Source of the DNA: a virus
IMG/VR virus record: IMGVR_UViG_3300009130_000050
Span: 1 to 46,773 of that record
Strand: one strand, 5' to 3'
Length of the DNA: 46,773 nucleotides
The translations under genes and the position numbers were made by a program. Each line of letters starts with the position of its first letter. The stretch's first letter is position 1. This document shows positions 7,926-17,092 of the stretch, one piece after another. The notes beneath the pieces were generated by a model. The model was not told the origin of the DNA. It saw only the letters and a list, made by a program, of their open reading frames with translations, and did not search any database.

Positions 7926-8270
7926 ATGAGCGACGATACACTTTCTTACTCTTCAGGGTCCTCCGAAGCAATAAAATTCGGAAAATTAAATAGGTCTCCC
8001 GTGCTTTATTTAAGGCGCAGCAGGGTTAATGATTTTCCTAGACCTTTCGAAATGTCTGACAGGGAGAACGACGGTAGCTTCGCATGGGACGAACACCCTC
8101 CTCATGTTAGAGATACGATAAGGCCGGACTTAGGCAGAGGCAAGGGAAGGCGTTACCCAAACCATTGTAGTAAGAGCAGGATGGGGGCTATCGAGTGGCA
8201 GAATTTTAGAGTCTATAAGAAAAGACTATCTTTAAAGTGGATAAGGATGCGTGAATTGGTAATTGACTGA
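7926..8270 (+). CDS. Small basic protein of unknown function
   Basis: A 114-residue protein starting at the ATG at 7926. An in-frame upstream ATG at 7893 would push the start into the terminase gene on the other strand; I prefer 7926 (MSDDTLSYSSGSSEAIKF). The middle is rich in Arg, Asp and Pro and the C-terminus is basic (VYKKRLSLKWIRMRELVID). I recognise no family. It opens the long plus-strand replication block and is divergent from terL with only one base between start codons. Confidence 0.55.
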   Translation: MSDDTLSYSSGSSEAIKFGKLNRSPVLYLRRSRVNDFPRPFEMSDRENDGSFAWDEHPPHVRDTIRPDLGRGKGRRYPNHCSKSRMGAIEWQNFRVYKKRLSLKWIRMRELVID

Positions 8271-8302
8271 ATCCTCTTTGGCCCTTTATATGCTGTACAG
8301 TT

Positions 8303-8635
8303 ATGGGTTTAAGAAAAGATATGGGTATACCTGATGGCGGAAATGTCCGCCTTAAAGTTTCTCTTGAGCTGGTCACTGACCATCCTAAAGAAGGGAGCCG
8401 AAAGAAACTGGCAAAGGTGTCGTACGATAATGTACTACCCATGCTGCTCAAGTCTACGCACCTTAAAAATTCTGAGAGACTTTTCATATCGCATCTAAAA
8501 GATATGGCAGTGGGTCAGTTTCAAACTGACGTAGTGTGTTTAATTAATAACTTAATAAAGGAAGAATTGGCTGTGAATGAGGTAGAGCCAGAACAGGAGG
8601 TAATGCAAATAAGTGAAAAGGCCTCTGGAGATTAA
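8303..8635 (+). CDS. Small protein of unknown function upstream of the SbcD-like gene
   Basis: A 110-residue protein (MGLRKDMGIPDGGNVRLKVSLELV...) with an N-terminal beta-strand-like half, a helical middle (LPMLLKSTHLKNSERLFISHL) and an acidic tail. No catalytic motif is recognised. Its stop lies 5 bases before the TTG start of the SbcD-like nuclease, so it is probably co-translated with the nuclease and might be an accessory factor; that is inference from position. Confidence 0.6.
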   Translation: MGLRKDMGIPDGGNVRLKVSLELVTDHPKEGSRKKLAKVSYDNVLPMLLKSTHLKNSERLFISHLKDMAVGQFQTDVVCLINNLIKEELAVNEVEPEQEVMQISEKASGD

Positions 8636-8640
8636 AAAAA

Positions 8641-9705
8641 TTGATAATAATAGCAACCGCCGACAACCATATAGGTTTTAAACAATATGGTCTGAAGCAA
8701 CGAGAACGAGATATAGAAAACAGTTTCTGGAGAATACTGGAAACTGGTGTAAAAGAAAACGCCGCTGCAGTAACTGTAAGCGGCGATTTGCTTCATAGCG
8801 TTAGACCTACTTCATCTAGCATAGGGTTTTTAAGGAAATGCCAGCATTTCTTATACGACAACAACTTGCCGTGCTTAGTAAGCGAGGGTAACCATGATAA
8901 GTCTAACCCGCACTGGATAGCAAACATATCCAGTAAAGATAGAGACAAGGGTTTCGTATTTCTGGACAACGAGAGCTACGACCTGAATGGGTACAAAGTA
9001 TTCGCTAATTCCTTCACCACTAGAGAAGGGTTTCAGAAAGGTGCTTACGTTCCCGAGGGTACGGACCTATTACTTATGCACCAGCAATTTTCGGAGTTCG
9101 CTAATTTCCCTAATGACAAGATATTCGATTGCAGCGACTTTGAAAATATAGTTGATCCTTTAATGGTGATAGTTGGCGATATACACGTTACTTCTGACTT
9201 TACATGCGAAGGAGGTCACAGAGTTTTTTCTCCTGGGTCTTCCGAGCTTATGAGTGAAGGAGAGAGCGCAGAAAAATACGTCTACAGAATAGATACGGAA
9301 AGTAAGGATATTTCCAGACAAAGTATATCCACTCGAAAAGTACTTAGACATGAATTACGAAAAGAGTCGGATATAGAAAAATCGGTAGACGAAATGAACA
9401 AGTCTCCCGGGTCTCTGGTTTTCCTTAAATTCAATACTGCCATCGAAAATTTGATAAGCAGGGTCAGATCTGCAACCAGAGATTCTGGATGCATAATCAG
9501 GCCCAAGCCTATTATGGAGTATAACGGAAAAGAAATAACATTTTCTGAAGAAGCATCTGACGACGTATGTCTGGTAGAAGTACTTCAGGAAATGGTAGAT
9601 GGCAAACATCCGGTGTTTCAACTAGCTTCGCAACTTACTAACCCAGGGGCTGATGTAGTGAGCCTTATAGATGAGTTTGTAGACAAGCGAATAAGAGAAC
9701 TATAA
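8641..9705 (+). CDS. SbcD / T4 gp47-like Mre11-family recombination nuclease subunit
   Basis: This 354-residue calcineurin-like metallophosphoesterase shows the Mre11/SbcD motifs in order: ATADNHIG (D-x-H, about residues 6-13), SGDLLHS (about 47), EGNHDKS (about 81) and VGDIHVT (about 178). The last site usually reads GHxH; here it is GDIH, a noteworthy change. With SbcC it forms the complex that processes DNA ends for recombination-dependent replication. The assigned start is TTG at 8641, placing the invariant first motif at the N-terminus; no nearby ATG is better. It is followed 14 bases later by the SbcC-like gene, the standard gp47-gp46 order. Confidence 0.88.
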   Translation: MIIIATADNHIGFKQYGLKQRERDIENSFWRILETGVKENAAAVTVSGDLLHSVRPTSSSIGFLRKCQHFLYDNNLPCLVSEGNHDKSNPHWIANISSKDRDKGFVFLDNESYDLNGYKVFANSFTTREGFQKGAYVPEGTDLLLMHQQFSEFANFPNDKIFDCSDFENIVDPLMVIVGDIHVTSDFTCEGGHRVFSPGSSELMSEGESAEKYVYRIDTESKDISRQSISTRKVLRHELRKESDIEKSVDEMNKSPGSLVFLKFNTAIENLISRVRSATRDSGCIIRPKPIMEYNGKEITFSEEASDDVCLVEVLQEMVDGKHPVFQLASQLTNPGADVVSLIDEFVDKRIREL

Positions 9706-9719
9706 AATAATGTCAGGTT

Positions 9720-11966
9720 ATGTTGATAAAAGAAATTGAGTTAAAAAACTTCGGTATACACAGGAGCCTGAACTTCTCTGCAGGGTCAGAGCCTGTTATA
9801 GGACTCATAGGTAGGAATGGTTCAGGCAAGTCTACAATACTTAACGCCCTACGCTATGCATATACTGGAGATTTAGACGGCACTATAGAGAGTGCTGTAA
9901 CGGCTGGTCAGGAAAAAGGCTATGTCAGGGTTGAGTTCGAGAAGGACGGAGAAATTGGAATTCTTAAAAGAGATGTAGGAAAATCTCCTAGAAGAGAACT
10001 TACCTGGTCTGGAGAAAAATTCACATCAGTTAAAGATGTTGAGAACCGCTTATCCGAAATACTAGGCGTTGATAAAAAGGCGTTTTCTAATGCGTGTTTC
10101 TTAAAGCAAGGAAGCTTAAACGAACTGCTGTTCGGTACTGAGAGTAATAGAGAGCAGCTTTTTATAAAGCTGGTTAATTTGTCATTTCTAGAAAAGTTCT
10201 GCAGTTCCGTAGACTTGAAGATTAAAGCTATGACTGCAGGCATGGATGATCTTACATCTATAAAAGACGAGCTGTTACAACAGAAATCCGAGGAAATGGA
10301 AAGAATGGAAGATAGGAGTAAATTCTTAGATAGTCTTCCTGACCCAAGCAGTTCTTTTGAACTCTTGAACAAGCTGACAAACGTCATTATGACTTGTGAA
10401 GAACTCAGGAGGGTAAAGCTTAGCGCCACCAACAGAATTAACGAGCATAAGGAAAAGTTAAACACAGTATTGGCATCTCATGATGCGGCTTCTGTAGATG
10501 CATTGCATACAGAGCTTTCCAGACTTCAGGACAAGCAGAAGAGGCTCATAGAGACTCGCCAAATATTGGTGAGTTCCTTAAATGCAGCTAACGATCAAAA
10601 GAAGAAGATGGATATAGTAGAGAGCCTGCCCGGACAGATGGAGGAATGCTCGGATATAATACAAAGTATTAAAGAGGAGATAGAAGCTAGTTCTGAAAAG
10701 GATTACCTTAAGGAGGACGAAGTCGAGTTGCTCAGTAGAAGCGTCAATACAATATCTTTCGAACTTAAACAACTAGGAGACTGGTATTCTGTACAATCGG
10801 ACCATATGCGTTCGAATTTAGATAGGGCCGTATGTCCCACATGCAGGCAGGAAATAAAAGAACCTCCATCTCAAGAAAAACTTGAAGAGTTATCTGCGTT
10901 GATAAGGATGAAGGCTGAAGAAAAGCTCGATCTTGAGGCTAAGCTTGAGCAGGCTTCGTTCAATACAAAACTTAGGGATAGTAAGATAGCTGACCTTAAA
11001 TCTCAGATCGTGGCGGAGGAAGCCAGAAAGCACGAAATGGAGAGCACTTACAATGCACTTAAAGATGATAAAGGAGAAGGTTCAGAAGAGAACTCAAAGC
11101 TTATATCAGAAATAGCTGTGGACCTAGAGGCTAAGAACATAGTATTGTCAGAAACAACTGATAAGATCAAGACTCTAGAGGCAGACTTCTTAACTGCTAC
11201 CAGGTCTTCAACTATATGCACTGGCGAAGAGCAGAAGATTGCAGAAGGAGAGACTACTCTAGAAGTAGCTCAACAAGCCGAGAGTACCATTAAAAGAGAA
11301 TTAGAAGACGGGCTGAAGAAAATCGGTCTGGGTACCGAAGAAGGGTTGGCTTCTATAAAACTTAAGCTGGAAGAAATGTCAGAGAGAAGGGATGTAGAGA
11401 AAGGGAGATTAGTGCAGGCTGAAGAAGCACTTAGTAACATATCTTCCAGGCTATCTAAAGTAGACGCGAGTATTAAAGAGAACGAAAGTAAGTTACTAAT
11501 TGTAGAAGAGCTTAAATACCTTAAAGAGTTACTATCTAAGAAGGGCCTGCCTAGATCTTATATAGATAAGAAGTTTCACAGACTCGCTAAAATAACTGCG
11601 GAGAATCTAGCCATACTTAATTCGGACTTCACAGTAGACGTGAGTAGTGATGCTTTCTTGTCTTTCGTATTTGAAAGATTTGACGGGACTGCACAGGTCA
11701 GACTTCCCATGAGCAAAATGTCAGGGGGGCAGAAAGTAAGGTTATGTATAGCTTTTTTACTAGCGGTACAGCAAGACTTGGTTACAGAAGTAGGATTTCA
11801 AACTTTTGACGAGCCTTCGACTCATCTGGACGAAGAAGGTGTTGACAGACTGTGCTCTTTGTTTCAAAAGTTGCAGGAGATATTGAATACTGCGGAACAC
11901 CAAGTATGGGTATGCGATCATAATCCGATACTAGAAGGTTCGTTTAACAAGACACTTACTCTATAG
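9720..11966 (+). CDS. SbcC / T4 gp46-like Rad50-family ATPase
   Basis: This 748-residue SMC-like ATPase begins LIKEIELKNFGIHRSL and has Walker A GRNGSGKST at about residues 30-38, two long coiled-coil arms, a zinc hook CPTC at residues 372-375, the ABC signature MSGGQKVRL (about 668-676) and Walker B followed by the D-loop, FQTFDEPSTHLDEEG (about 698-712). It is shorter than E. coli SbcC and close to phage gp46 size. It partners with the preceding nuclease to resect DNA ends and load recombinase. The ATG at 9720 places the conserved N-terminal strand correctly. The next gene starts immediately after its stop. Confidence 0.93.
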   Translation: MLIKEIELKNFGIHRSLNFSAGSEPVIGLIGRNGSGKSTILNALRYAYTGDLDGTIESAVTAGQEKGYVRVEFEKDGEIGILKRDVGKSPRRELTWSGEKFTSVKDVENRLSEILGVDKKAFSNACFLKQGSLNELLFGTESNREQLFIKLVNLSFLEKFCSSVDLKIKAMTAGMDDLTSIKDELLQQKSEEMERMEDRSKFLDSLPDPSSSFELLNKLTNVIMTCEELRRVKLSATNRINEHKEKLNTVLASHDAASVDALHTELSRLQDKQKRLIETRQILVSSLNAANDQKKKMDIVESLPGQMEECSDIIQSIKEEIEASSEKDYLKEDEVELLSRSVNTISFELKQLGDWYSVQSDHMRSNLDRAVCPTCRQEIKEPPSQEKLEELSALIRMKAEEKLDLEAKLEQASFNTKLRDSKIADLKSQIVAEEARKHEMESTYNALKDDKGEGSEENSKLISEIAVDLEAKNIVLSETTDKIKTLEADFLTATRSSTICTGEEQKIAEGETTLEVAQQAESTIKRELEDGLKKIGLGTEEGLASIKLKLEEMSERRDVEKGRLVQAEEALSNISSRLSKVDASIKENESKLLIVEELKYLKELLSKKGLPRSYIDKKFHRLAKITAENLAILNSDFTVDVSSDAFLSFVFERFDGTAQVRLPMSKMSGGQKVRLCIAFLLAVQQDLVTEVGFQTFDEPSTHLDEEGVDRLCSLFQKLQEILNTAEHQVWVCDHNPILEGSFNKTLTL

Positions 11967-12431
11967 ATGTACATGTGCGCTACTATAAAACTTAGGACTA
12001 ACTTCTTAGGAAGTGGCCCAAGGCAAGCTGGTAGACGCACTCTTAAGAGAACTCCGGACAATCGGATCTCCATAGACGAGAATGAATGGAGATCCGATTT
12101 GTCTGAAGCTGCAAAAAGCCTTGGAATAGAAGCCAACATGAAATGTATAAAATTCGAAGAAGGATTTTATGCAGAAAAAACCTGCACTCTCAGAAGAACT
12201 TATAATAAGGTCAATGTTGAGATGTTCGAAGGGATACCGGCTCCTAGTATTTTAGACATATATATGTTTATGGATGAGAGAGTAGGAGAGGACATGACGC
12301 TCGATAACTTAAAAAAATCTCTCACGGTTTTTGGTAAATTTTTCGGAATATCGCAATTCGGTAAGAAATTTCAATGCGGTAGATTCGATGTGTTAGAATT
12401 AAAAGTTTTAAATAAAGATGACTATAAATGA
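11967..12431 (+). CDS. Protein of unknown function between SbcC-like and UvsW-like genes
   Basis: A 154-residue protein whose ATG directly abuts the SbcC stop and whose last codons overlap the next start (ATGA). It is basic at the N-terminus (RTNFLGSGPRQAGRRTLKR) and mixed alpha/beta thereafter (APSILDIYMFMDERVG...). I recognise no family. Its tight coupling to recombination genes suggests a replication or recombination accessory function, without direct evidence. Confidence 0.65.
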   Translation: MYMCATIKLRTNFLGSGPRQAGRRTLKRTPDNRISIDENEWRSDLSEAAKSLGIEANMKCIKFEEGFYAEKTCTLRRTYNKVNVEMFEGIPAPSILDIYMFMDERVGEDMTLDNLKKSLTVFGKFFGISQFGKKFQCGRFDVLELKVLNKDDYK

Positions 12432-13867
12432 AAATATATTGGTACAGCGGCAATTTAGTTGTCGTAGACTCTTTTGAAGAGTTAGAAAAATTTCTTACAA
12501 TGAGTAAGAAATCTCTAGAGTGGAACAGCTCTAGAATGAGAAGAGAGACAAAAAGGTACAGTCAGCCAGTTTTCGAAGTTCTTTATGAGGGTCCTGATAA
12601 CAGAACTATAATGACATTTCAGGGATTTAAAAACGATGTGTTGAGGCTAGCATGCAAACACAACAAACCTGTCGAGTTCTACGATTGCAGAAGAATCATG
12701 CCCGAACCTAGAATGAGTTTGGCGCACGGCTTCAGAAATGATCAGGAAAGTTTATTTAACGGGCTTCTGGATAAGGGCGAGTCGGGCATATTGAAAGCTC
12801 CGACTAGGTACGGCAAAACGGTAATGATGGTTAACACCATGAGGACTTTTCCCAGAGTCAGAACTGTTTTGGCTGCTCCAGGCGTGGACCTGCTGGGACA
12901 ACTAGTAGAAGAACTTAAATCATGGATGCCCGAAAGAGAGATAAAAGGTATCTTCACTGGCAGTAGAAACAGAGTACCTTCGGAAGATATAACTGTATGC
13001 TCTTTCGATTCGTTATCTAAAGTGAATCCAGAGAACGTACACTTACTTCTTATAGACGAGCCTCATGCAGCTGTGTCCGAGTCAAGGGCTCCGTTGCTTG
13101 CTGGATTTAAAAACGCCAGAATATATGGTTACGGAGCCACTCTTAAAGGCAGGTACGACGGCGCCGATAAATTGATAACGGGACTTATAGGACCTATACA
13201 CTCTGAAAGAACTTTTTCTGAGGCCGTGGAAGAGGGAGCTATCTGTCCGATAAAAGTTTCTTTTGTCAAAGTACCTTTTGAGCCTTTCATATGCCGAGAC
13301 CGAGCTACCGCTTACAAGAGATTGGTTTACAAGAACGATCAAGTCTTTAGTTTGGTAAGAGAAATAGCTAAGAACAAAATACCTCAGGACTGGCAAACTC
13401 TCGTATTCATAGACCAGAAGAAGCAAGCAGACACGATGTCGCAAACCGTAGAGGATTGCGAAGTAGCCATAGCTAGTAGGTTAAAGGTAAAGGAGAGGAA
13501 AGAGCTGTTTGAAAAAATGGCTAATAATGAGATCAAAAGATGTGTCGCCACCAGTATTTACGCACAAGGAGTAACATTCCCAGACCTGCGTGTAATGATA
13601 AACGCAGCAGGTGGTAGTGGATCCATAAGTAGTGTCCAGAAGCCCGGTCGTCTAGCTCAAGTACGTGAAGGCAAGGCCATGGGACACTTGGTTGACTTTA
13701 TGTTCGAACCCGTTTTCGACCATACTAGCTGGCAACAAAATACTAGTGGAGAAAATATGATGTGGTCTTTTGTAGTCAACGACTGTAAAGCTCGTCTCAA
13801 AGTTTACAAATCACTGGGATACGAAGTAGAGATCCTGGAATCAATAAATGACTTAAATCTGGAATAA
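12428..13867 (+). CDS. UvsW-like SF2 DNA helicase
   Basis: This 479-residue superfamily 2 helicase has motif I APTRYGKT (residues 124-131), motif II LLIDEPHA (DEPH, about 206-213), a motif III-like YGYGATLKG, TLVFIDQKK (motif IV region) and motif VI QKPGRLAQ. About 110 N-terminal residues precede the ATPase core, as in T4 UvsW, which unwinds recombination intermediates and R-loops and helps switch from origin-initiated to recombination-dependent replication. The role assignment rests on the SbcC/SbcD neighbours and domain size; another phage SF2 helicase subgroup is possible. It overlaps both neighbours by 1-4 bases. Confidence 0.82.
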   Translation: MKIYWYSGNLVVVDSFEELEKFLTMSKKSLEWNSSRMRRETKRYSQPVFEVLYEGPDNRTIMTFQGFKNDVLRLACKHNKPVEFYDCRRIMPEPRMSLAHGFRNDQESLFNGLLDKGESGILKAPTRYGKTVMMVNTMRTFPRVRTVLAAPGVDLLGQLVEELKSWMPEREIKGIFTGSRNRVPSEDITVCSFDSLSKVNPENVHLLLIDEPHAAVSESRAPLLAGFKNARIYGYGATLKGRYDGADKLITGLIGPIHSERTFSEAVEEGAICPIKVSFVKVPFEPFICRDRATAYKRLVYKNDQVFSLVREIAKNKIPQDWQTLVFIDQKKQADTMSQTVEDCEVAIASRLKVKERKELFEKMANNEIKRCVATSIYAQGVTFPDLRVMINAAGGSGSISSVQKPGRLAQVREGKAMGHLVDFMFEPVFDHTSWQQNTSGENMMWSFVVNDCKARLKVYKSLGYEVEILESINDLNLE

Positions 13868-14466
13868 TGCGCGATGAGTCGAATGACAGAAAAAAACTTG
13901 CACAAGAAATAAGAACCCTCTTTCAGAGGGAGAAAAGAGAGCAGTTAAAAAAGCCTTACAGGCCTCACCCTTCTCACGATACTGACGAAGTTTGGGAGAA
14001 GGCTGCATTAAAGTGCATGGAACTCGATGCTGATCCTTACAGTTTTGTTAGGTCAGCTTTCGAGTTCTGTTTAATAAACGCTAAAAATTCGAAAGGACCG
14101 TTCCCTAAACATTTAGGGAGCGGAGCTATGAATAGGTGGTACGCCAACTACGCTGGAGACAAAGATACTGGCGAAACGTGTGTCGAAGAAAACCTATCGC
14201 CTTTCGAAAGTCAGGTACGTTCTGATATAAATACGTTATCTCAAATGGCTTACAGTGCATTTATGTACCGGGGAGTGCCTATAGAAGATACGCTGTGCAT
14301 GGAGATAACTCCTGCCCCAGCGTATGCGAGATTCTTTCTTATGCCGGATGCTTTCATGGTACGGCATAAGTACAGGAAGCAAGTACTATATCAAGTAAGC
14401 AGGAACCCGAGTCTCGGAAAAGCTTTGGAAAGGCTTGGACTCAATATGGATAAATTATATGAATAG
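13867..14466 (+). CDS. Protein of unknown function upstream of the DnaB-like helicase
   Basis: A 199-residue protein with a basic, helical N-terminus (DRKKLAQEIRTLFQREKREQL) and a more ordered middle (WEKAALKCMELDADPYSFVRSAFEF). It overlaps the UvsW-like gene by one base and the helicase gene by eight. Gene position directly before a replicative helicase would suit a helicase loader or primosome component, but no motif confirms this. It has no ATPase motif. Confidence 0.65.
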   Translation: MRDESNDRKKLAQEIRTLFQREKREQLKKPYRPHPSHDTDEVWEKAALKCMELDADPYSFVRSAFEFCLINAKNSKGPFPKHLGSGAMNRWYANYAGDKDTGETCVEENLSPFESQVRSDINTLSQMAYSAFMYRGVPIEDTLCMEITPAPAYARFFLMPDAFMVRHKYRKQVLYQVSRNPSLGKALERLGLNMDKLYE

Positions 14467-15895
14467 ATTCGAAGATCTGGTTAAGTCGAATCCGGAGTTC
14501 TTTGAGGATCAGGTAATCGCCTGTTTTATAGCTAGTAAAGAGTTCACTCAGAACTATGCCCCATCGATTATAGAATATAATATGGCTCTAAGAGGAAGGC
14601 ATAAGCTTTCTCAGAACAAGAACCGTGTTGTGTTTGATGGGATCATGACGTTCCGAGAAGCAAACTCAGATACAGACCTAGTACCTCGAACGTGGATTGA
14701 CGACTATATCACAAATGCCCGGGATCAAGGTCGGTTACTGCCGGCAGAAGTAGCTACGATAGCGCAGCATCTTGATCACCTTTATGAGCGTGCCACGGAT
14801 ACTACGGTATCTACTATAGATGGAGCGCCGTTTAAAACTTGGTTCGATGTATCTCTGTCCGAAGACATCGTAAAATATGTAACTAATAACGAAAGCGATG
14901 TTTCTATCACAGACATAAAGTCTATGATAGCTAACGTAGAGAACATAGCTCCGGAAGACGAAGACTCCAGTGTAGTTAGTTTTGACCAGGCTATGATGCA
15001 CGACAAAGGCAACAACATAGCTAATGCCGTATCCAGCATAGGTAAACTTAACGTAGCCATGGGTGGAGGGTTTCGTATGGGAGAGTCAACTCTGATAGCA
15101 GGAGCTACTGGAGGAGGCAAAACTGTAATGGCAGCTATGCTTGCAATGGATTTTTGTCAGGCCGGTAGAAAAACGGTGTTCGTCACCACTGAACAGAAGC
15201 CTTACGAAATACTGCCACGTATATTCTCCAACAGGTGCTCCATACCTATGGACAAGTTTGAGGAAATGGGAGAAGGATGCATACTGCCACCTGCAGTCAC
15301 TAATGTACCGGACTACATGATCAACGTAGCCGCTACCAGGAACACGTTTGCAGAAACTCTTAAGTTCTTAGACTGGTCCAGCGCGTCTGGTAAAACTGCG
15401 GAAGACGATCTCGAAAGAGAACTCCTTAAGCTAAAAGAATCTTTCGATTTTGACTGTGTTATATTCGACTGGGTAGGAGGAGCTTTGTCTCGAACCAGAG
15501 ATACTCTTAGAGAGGTTTACTTAGATGCCGCGAACACACTGCACGACTTGGCTAAAAGACATAACTGGATAGTAGTTTTGTTTGCACAGTTAAACAAAAG
15601 ATTGTGTGCAGGCAAGAAATACTGTAACTCAACCATGCTGGCCGAATGTACGGCTATGGCGGATAATGCATCCAATGCCGTTTATATAAGTGCGTTAAGG
15701 TCGTCCGAAGATTCGGACTCTGCGACTAGCTATAACGAACTACAGTATTTTAATGTGGATAAGGCTAGAAAAGGCCCTAACGGCAGGTTTCAAATTGTTA
15801 GAGATTTCCGATATCAAAGGTTTATAGAACCTCATTTGCAAGCTGCTGCAAGAGCTGCAGTAGTTGCAGACAGTTCTCATCACCTGGCTAGGTAG
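14459..15895 (+). CDS. DnaB-like replicative DNA helicase
   Basis: This 478-residue RecA-fold helicase of the DnaB/gp41 group has Walker A AGATGGGKT (residues 214-222), FVTTEQKP (about 241), a Walker B-like CVIFDWVGG (about 332) and the sensor strand IVVLFAQLNK (about 370). The C-terminal core begins near residue 190 and is preceded by an N-terminal helical domain. I chose the ATG at 14459, overlapping the upstream stop (ATGAATAG), over a TTG at 14435. It would encircle the lagging strand and work with the primase at 17071. The C-terminus is an Ala-rich tail (AAARAAVVADSSHHLAR). Confidence 0.87.
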   Translation: MNRFEDLVKSNPEFFEDQVIACFIASKEFTQNYAPSIIEYNMALRGRHKLSQNKNRVVFDGIMTFREANSDTDLVPRTWIDDYITNARDQGRLLPAEVATIAQHLDHLYERATDTTVSTIDGAPFKTWFDVSLSEDIVKYVTNNESDVSITDIKSMIANVENIAPEDEDSSVVSFDQAMMHDKGNNIANAVSSIGKLNVAMGGGFRMGESTLIAGATGGGKTVMAAMLAMDFCQAGRKTVFVTTEQKPYEILPRIFSNRCSIPMDKFEEMGEGCILPPAVTNVPDYMINVAATRNTFAETLKFLDWSSASGKTAEDDLERELLKLKESFDFDCVIFDWVGGALSRTRDTLREVYLDAANTLHDLAKRHNWIVVLFAQLNKRLCAGKKYCNSTMLAECTAMADNASNAVYISALRSSEDSDSATSYNELQYFNVDKARKGPNGRFQIVRDFRYQRFIEPHLQAAARAAVVADSSHHLAR

Positions 15896-15900
15896 GCTTA

Positions 15901-16935
15901 ATGTCTAAAGAAAACTTGGTGTTCTCTTCCTCGCTGTCATATGCTTCGGGGAGAGGGGACTGGATACCGGAAATATATAAAAAGATATTCATGATCAAAG
16001 GGCATACGGATCTGGTCCTGTGTCATGTGTTCAGTAAAATTGTTTACTGGCACGCACCGGGTAAGACGGGTAAGAAAAAGTATGGAGGAAGCCTGCCTTT
16101 TCTAAGTAATAAGATATTGGCTGAGCAGACTGGTCTGTCTTTGAAGCAAGTACGAAGAGCTACTGAATCTCTGGAAAAGGACTATAAGTTCATAAAGCGA
16201 TCCAGGAATGGCAGGAAGACTCATTTCGACTTGAACAAAAATAAAATAACGGAAGTCTTTCTACCTCACATGAGAGAGATGGGTAGTGAAGATATTCTTA
16301 TTATGTCTTCCAAGACAGAAGATTCCAGTGTGCCCTCCAGGGCACACGAAGATAATTCCCGTTTGCCCTCTAGGGCACACGAAGGCAGTTTTGCGGGCCC
16401 TACAGGGCACGCGTATAACATAAAAGGAAATCATAAATTAAACACCGAAATTAAACTTGCTAAAAAATCTGATCTGGAATCAGAGTGCGAGGATAAGCTG
16501 TTTCAGTTAAAGTCTAACAGCATGTCAGAAGAAGATTATCTACTGGCATGTAAAAGCGTAAAAGTGTTTGTGACTACCCAGCTCTCCAATGACGTAGATC
16601 CGATTGCTATATTCAAAGATTTCTTAGCCAATCATTTGATAGATCAAGTAGCTTATCCTGGGTTCGCCAGACTGCACTGCATATGCAACATGGAAGTGTT
16701 TTCCGATATGAGTGTTGACGGTGTAAGAAAACTCTTGTACGTCGTGAAAGGTGAATGCGTAGGTAATCCGGAGTTGGCTAAGATGCTTGGTAAGTACTGC
16801 CCCAGTCTCGACTATGCGTCGGTAGGTTTGGATCTGAATGAATATGTGTGTAAATCGAAACAAGCTTTGTCCAAGATATTTGACGAAGCTCTGATAAAAA
16901 CGAAAGAATTGGAAAATTATGACAATGAAAGTTAA
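15901..16935 (+). CDS. Winged-helix replication initiator / replisome organizer, with embedded origin-like repeats
   Basis: This 344-residue protein has an N-terminal winged helix-turn-helix domain (about residues 35-120: LPFLSNKILAEQTGLSLKQV...ATESLEKDYKFIKRS), a linker (about 130-180) and a helical C-terminal domain, the same architecture as lambda O-type initiators. The linker-coding DNA holds three evenly spaced palindromes followed by an AT-rich tract, so the protein probably binds its own gene as an origin and recruits the upstream helicase. The ATG at 15901 lies 5 bases after the helicase stop. Its end overlaps a 55-codon gene by 11 bases. Confidence 0.72.
   Translation: MSKENLVFSSSLSYASGRGDWIPEIYKKIFMIKGHTDLVLCHVFSKIVYWHAPGKTGKKKYGGSLPFLSNKILAEQTGLSLKQVRRATESLEKDYKFIKRSRNGRKTHFDLNKNKITEVFLPHMREMGSEDILIMSSKTEDSSVPSRAHEDNSRLPSRAHEGSFAGPTGHAYNIKGNHKLNTEIKLAKKSDLESECEDKLFQLKSNSMSEEDYLLACKSVKVFVTTQLSNDVDPIAIFKDFLANHLIDQVAYPGFARLHCICNMEVFSDMSVDGVRKLLYVVKGECVGNPELAKMLGKYCPSLDYASVGLDLNEYVCKSKQALSKIFDEALIKTKELENYDNES
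16330..16471. repeat. Three palindromic iterons plus AT-rich tract inside the initiator gene: putative replication origin
   Basis: Perfect or near-perfect palindromes occur at 16330-16345 (GTGCCCT-CC-AGGGCAC), 16364-16377 (TGCCCT-CT-AGGGCA) and 16397-16408 (GCCCT-AC-AGGGC). Their centres are 33 and 32 bp apart, about three helical turns. An approximately 60-bp AT-rich stretch (about 16411-16471) follows directly. They encode a dispensable-looking linker (VPSRAHED, LPSRAHEG, GPTGHAY). This mirrors the lambda origin, where iterons and an AT-rich region lie within the O gene. Function as an origin is inferred. Confidence 0.6.
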
Positions 16936-17092
16936 CGATACCGCTGTTACGGAATGTAACGAAAAAATCAAAACCAAGGAAAGAGATATCAAATCAAGGG
17001 ACGACAAAAGACATATAGTTTCCCGACTGTCTCACGAGAAAGGCAAGTCTTCCATAAAAAGCGGGGGTAGATGGTGCCGACCCCGACGATAA
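16925..17092 (+). CDS. Small basic protein (55 aa)
   Basis: This short frame begins at the ATG at 16925, overlapping the initiator gene by 11 bases, and ends in TAA at 17090-17092, overlapping the primase-like gene by 22 bases. The 55-residue product is strongly basic (KTKERDIKSRDDKRHIV...SGGRWCRPRR). It fills what would otherwise be a gap in a tightly packed operon. Overlap spacing and composition make it plausible, but there is no homology evidence and no strong ribosome binding site. Confidence 0.45.
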   Translation: MKVNDTAVTECNEKIKTKERDIKSRDDKRHIVSRLSHEKGKSSIKSGGRWCRPRR

